Source of the DNA: Secundilactobacillus mixtipabuli
GTDB taxonomy: Bacteria > Bacillota > Bacilli > Lactobacillales > Lactobacillaceae
Direction: 5' to 3'
NCBI RefSeq assembly: GCF_002217925.1
Contig: NZ_BCMF01000001.1
Location: forward strand, 1 to 64,000
DNA: 64,000 nucleotides
Part shown: in pieces, positions 62,786-64,000 of the stretch
Position numbering within the stretch: the stretch's first letter is position 1
Layout: each line of letters starts with the position of its first letter
Translations under genes and position numbers: made by a program
The notes under the pieces: generated by a model
Told to the model about the DNA's origin: nothing
The model's input: the letters and a program-made list of their open reading frames with translations, nothing else
The model's database searches: none

Positions 62786-64000
62786 CTAATTAATTTTCCT
62801 CTTCGGATTCAACAACCCCATCGGATCAAACAGCGCCTTGATCTGATGCTGGATTTGGTCCACATCTTCACCCAATTCTTCGTTGTTCCATTGATTCTTC
62901 AACGTACCAACGGCGTGTTCACCGGAAATCGTACCGCCCAGTTCCAGCGTCTTATGGAACATCAGCTGCAATGCTTCCACGACTGCTTGTGGCGTCTCCG
63001 TTTCTTCCTTTGGCCAAACGATTGTTGGGTGCACATTACCGTCACCAGCATGGCCCGCGACGTAAATCTTCAAGTGTTTTTGTTCACCAATATCATGAAT
63101 ATAATCCATCATTGGTGCAAGCTTCGACAGTGGCATTGCCATGTCTTCCATGATATGATTTTGACCAGCAAAGACGGCTGGTAACATATCGCGACGCAGT
63201 TTTTCCAGGTCAGCTTGTTTCTTAGGATCCGTTGTCACAGTGGCGTTCACTGCCCCGTACTTAGCCATCAGTTCTTTCAGCTTATCAACCACTTCTGGCA
63301 CACTGTTGTCGACTTTAAAGATCAGCATCGCCCCACTGTTATCGCTATAATGCGTTCCTTCGTATTGATCAAGAGCTTCAATGGTGGCATTATCTAAGGC
63401 CTCAAGCATTGTCGGATAAACACCTGAAATGCGAATTTCAGCAACCGCCTGAGCTAACTTGGTCATGTTCTCAAAAAAGGCTATGCCCATTGTCGGTTGA
63501 CCGATTGGAATTGGCATTAACTTGACGATAATTTCCGTGATGATACCTAAAGTCCCTTCGGAGCCAACAAATAATTGTGTCAGGTTATAACCGAAGGCCT
63601 GCTTTAATGTCCGGCCACCAACCTTGATCTCACGGCCATCTGCCAAAACGACTTTGAGTCCCAGCACATTATCCTTAGTCGCACCATACTTCACCGTACT
63701 CATCCCACCAGCATTGGTAGCCACGTTACCACCGATACCTGAAATTGGCTTTGAGCCTGGATCTGGTGCGTAAAACATGCCCTGTTCACGAGCAGCCTTA
63801 TCCAAGTCACCGTTAATGACTCCCGGTTCTACGACCGCCAATGAATCAGCCTTACTAATTTCCTTGATGTGGTTCATTTGCTTAGTTGAAAGAACGAAGC
63901 TACCTGCTAAACCATCCGCACCGACCACTGTACTGGTATACTGGTCTTGCGGAATCACTGATATGTGAAATTTCCGGGCAGCGCGCATCACGCCCTGAAT
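62786..64000 (-). CDS. GlcD-like FAD-binding oxidase (glycolate/D-lactate type), partial
   Basis: The gene is cut by the right window edge; about 50-60 N-terminal residues are missing. The visible ~405 residues hold the FAD-binding type 4 (PCMH) domain with DPGSKPISGIGGNVATNAGGMSTVKYG and LFVGSEGTLGIITEIIVKLMP. The GlcD C-terminal domain follows, with AGHAGDGNVHPTI and GGTISGEHAVGTLKNQW. It oxidises a 2-hydroxy acid such as D-lactate or glycolate; the true substrate is not clear. The 98-bp palindrome lies 9 bp after its stop. Confidence 0.92.
   Translation of the reverse strand: MQGVMRAARKFHISVIPQDQYTSTVVGADGLAGSFVLSTKQMNHIKEISKADSLAVVEPGVINGDLDKAAREQGMFYAPDPGSKPISGIGGNVATNAGGMSTVKYGATKDNVLGLKVVLADGREIKVGGRTLKQAFGYNLTQLFVGSEGTLGIITEIIVKLMPIPIGQPTMGIAFFENMTKLAQAVAEIRISGVYPTMLEALDNATIEALDQYEGTHYSDNSGAMLIFKVDNSVPEVVDKLKELMAKYGAVNATVTTDPKKQADLEKLRRDMLPAVFAGQNHIMEDMAMPLSKLAPMMDYIHDIGEQKHLKIYVAGHAGDGNVHPTIVWPKEETETPQAVVEALQLMFHKTLELGGTISGEHAVGTLKNQWNNEELGEDVDQIQHQIKALFDPMGLLNPKRKIN

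Noticed and set aside
62579-63184. Open frames across the 98-bp palindrome and opposite the oxidase gene
   Set aside because: The palindrome keeps frames open by chance, and the rest is antisense to a well-supported gene.
1-64000. CRISPR arrays, prophage modules, tRNA genes
   Set aside because: No regularly spaced repeats, no phage structural or integrase genes and no tRNA-like cloverleaf with CCA end were recognised by eye.

Overview
The window reads as a chromosomal segment of a Gram-positive, low-to-middle GC member of the Lactobacillaceae. Supporting signs are strong AGGAGG-type ribosome binding sites, frequent GTG and TTG starts, T-box leaders, catabolite-responsive (cre) sites, a heterodimeric LacL/LacM beta-galactosidase, GPH sugar symporters (one with a fused IIA domain) and a short 299-residue 6-phosphogluconate dehydrogenase. 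A heterofermentative lactobacillus is plausible, but no rRNA body lies inside the window to settle the species.

Layout. 1-280: tandem promoters and antitermination leader of an rRNA operon that runs off the left edge. 0.5-2.1 kb: tyrS with its tyrosine T-box. 2.1-7.9 kb: YdcF-like protein, gnd, a giant YfhO-type membrane protein and a histidine phosphatase. 8-11.2 kb: two tandem DUF2187 proteins, then a vitamin B6-type operon (ECF S component, pyridoxal kinase-like, PatB/MalY lyase). 11.4-16.5 kb: GPH symporter with a small partner gene, an isoleucine 2-epimerase-like enzyme and an amino acid permease. 16.6-22.3 kb: Nudix hydrolase, aldo/keto reductase, SPFH protein, FabI, an NAD(P)-binding oxidoreductase and a VanZ-RDD fusion. 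22.4-26.4 kb: deoC-deoB-deoD-pdp nucleoside operon. 26.5-30.5 kb: TetR, MFS exporter, DUF975 and AzlCD. 30.6-36.1 kb: aldo/keto reductase, then raffinose/melibiose uptake and alpha-galactosidase. 36.1-39.8 kb: pyruvate phosphate dikinase and a CcpN repressor. 39.9-43.7 kb: a MerR regulator flanked by two aldo/keto reductases plus an AP2-domain protein. 43.7-46.5 kb: lacLM. 46.7-51.9 kb: transporters, AlkD, Dps, DUF554 and isochorismatase-family genes. 51.9-58.6 kb: the oxidative TCA branch acnA-gltA-icd, split by a decayed TnpB insertion sequence. 58.8-64 kb: an unknown protein, a T-box-controlled PanE-like reductase, FabK, a deformylase-like protein and a glycolate/D-lactate oxidase cut by the right edge.

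How the parts work together. Carbon genes (GPH symporter, rafP-aga, deo, an aldo/keto reductase, ppdK, possibly lacLM) carry cre or cre-like sites, so CcpA probably coordinates them. The ppdK gene has a cre on its -35 box and a CcpN-type repressor as neighbour, which suggests control of pyruvate-to-PEP flux. The clearest regulatory circuit is a MerR-family regulator: its own promoter and those of two aldo/keto reductases all have a 19-bp spacer filled by the same dyad.

The most unusual non-coding feature is two families of intergenic palindromes next to stop codons. In one family two copies are exactly 98 bp, share a loop sequence, and keep their stems paired although the stem sequences differ. 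No prophage, CRISPR array or tRNA gene was recognised.
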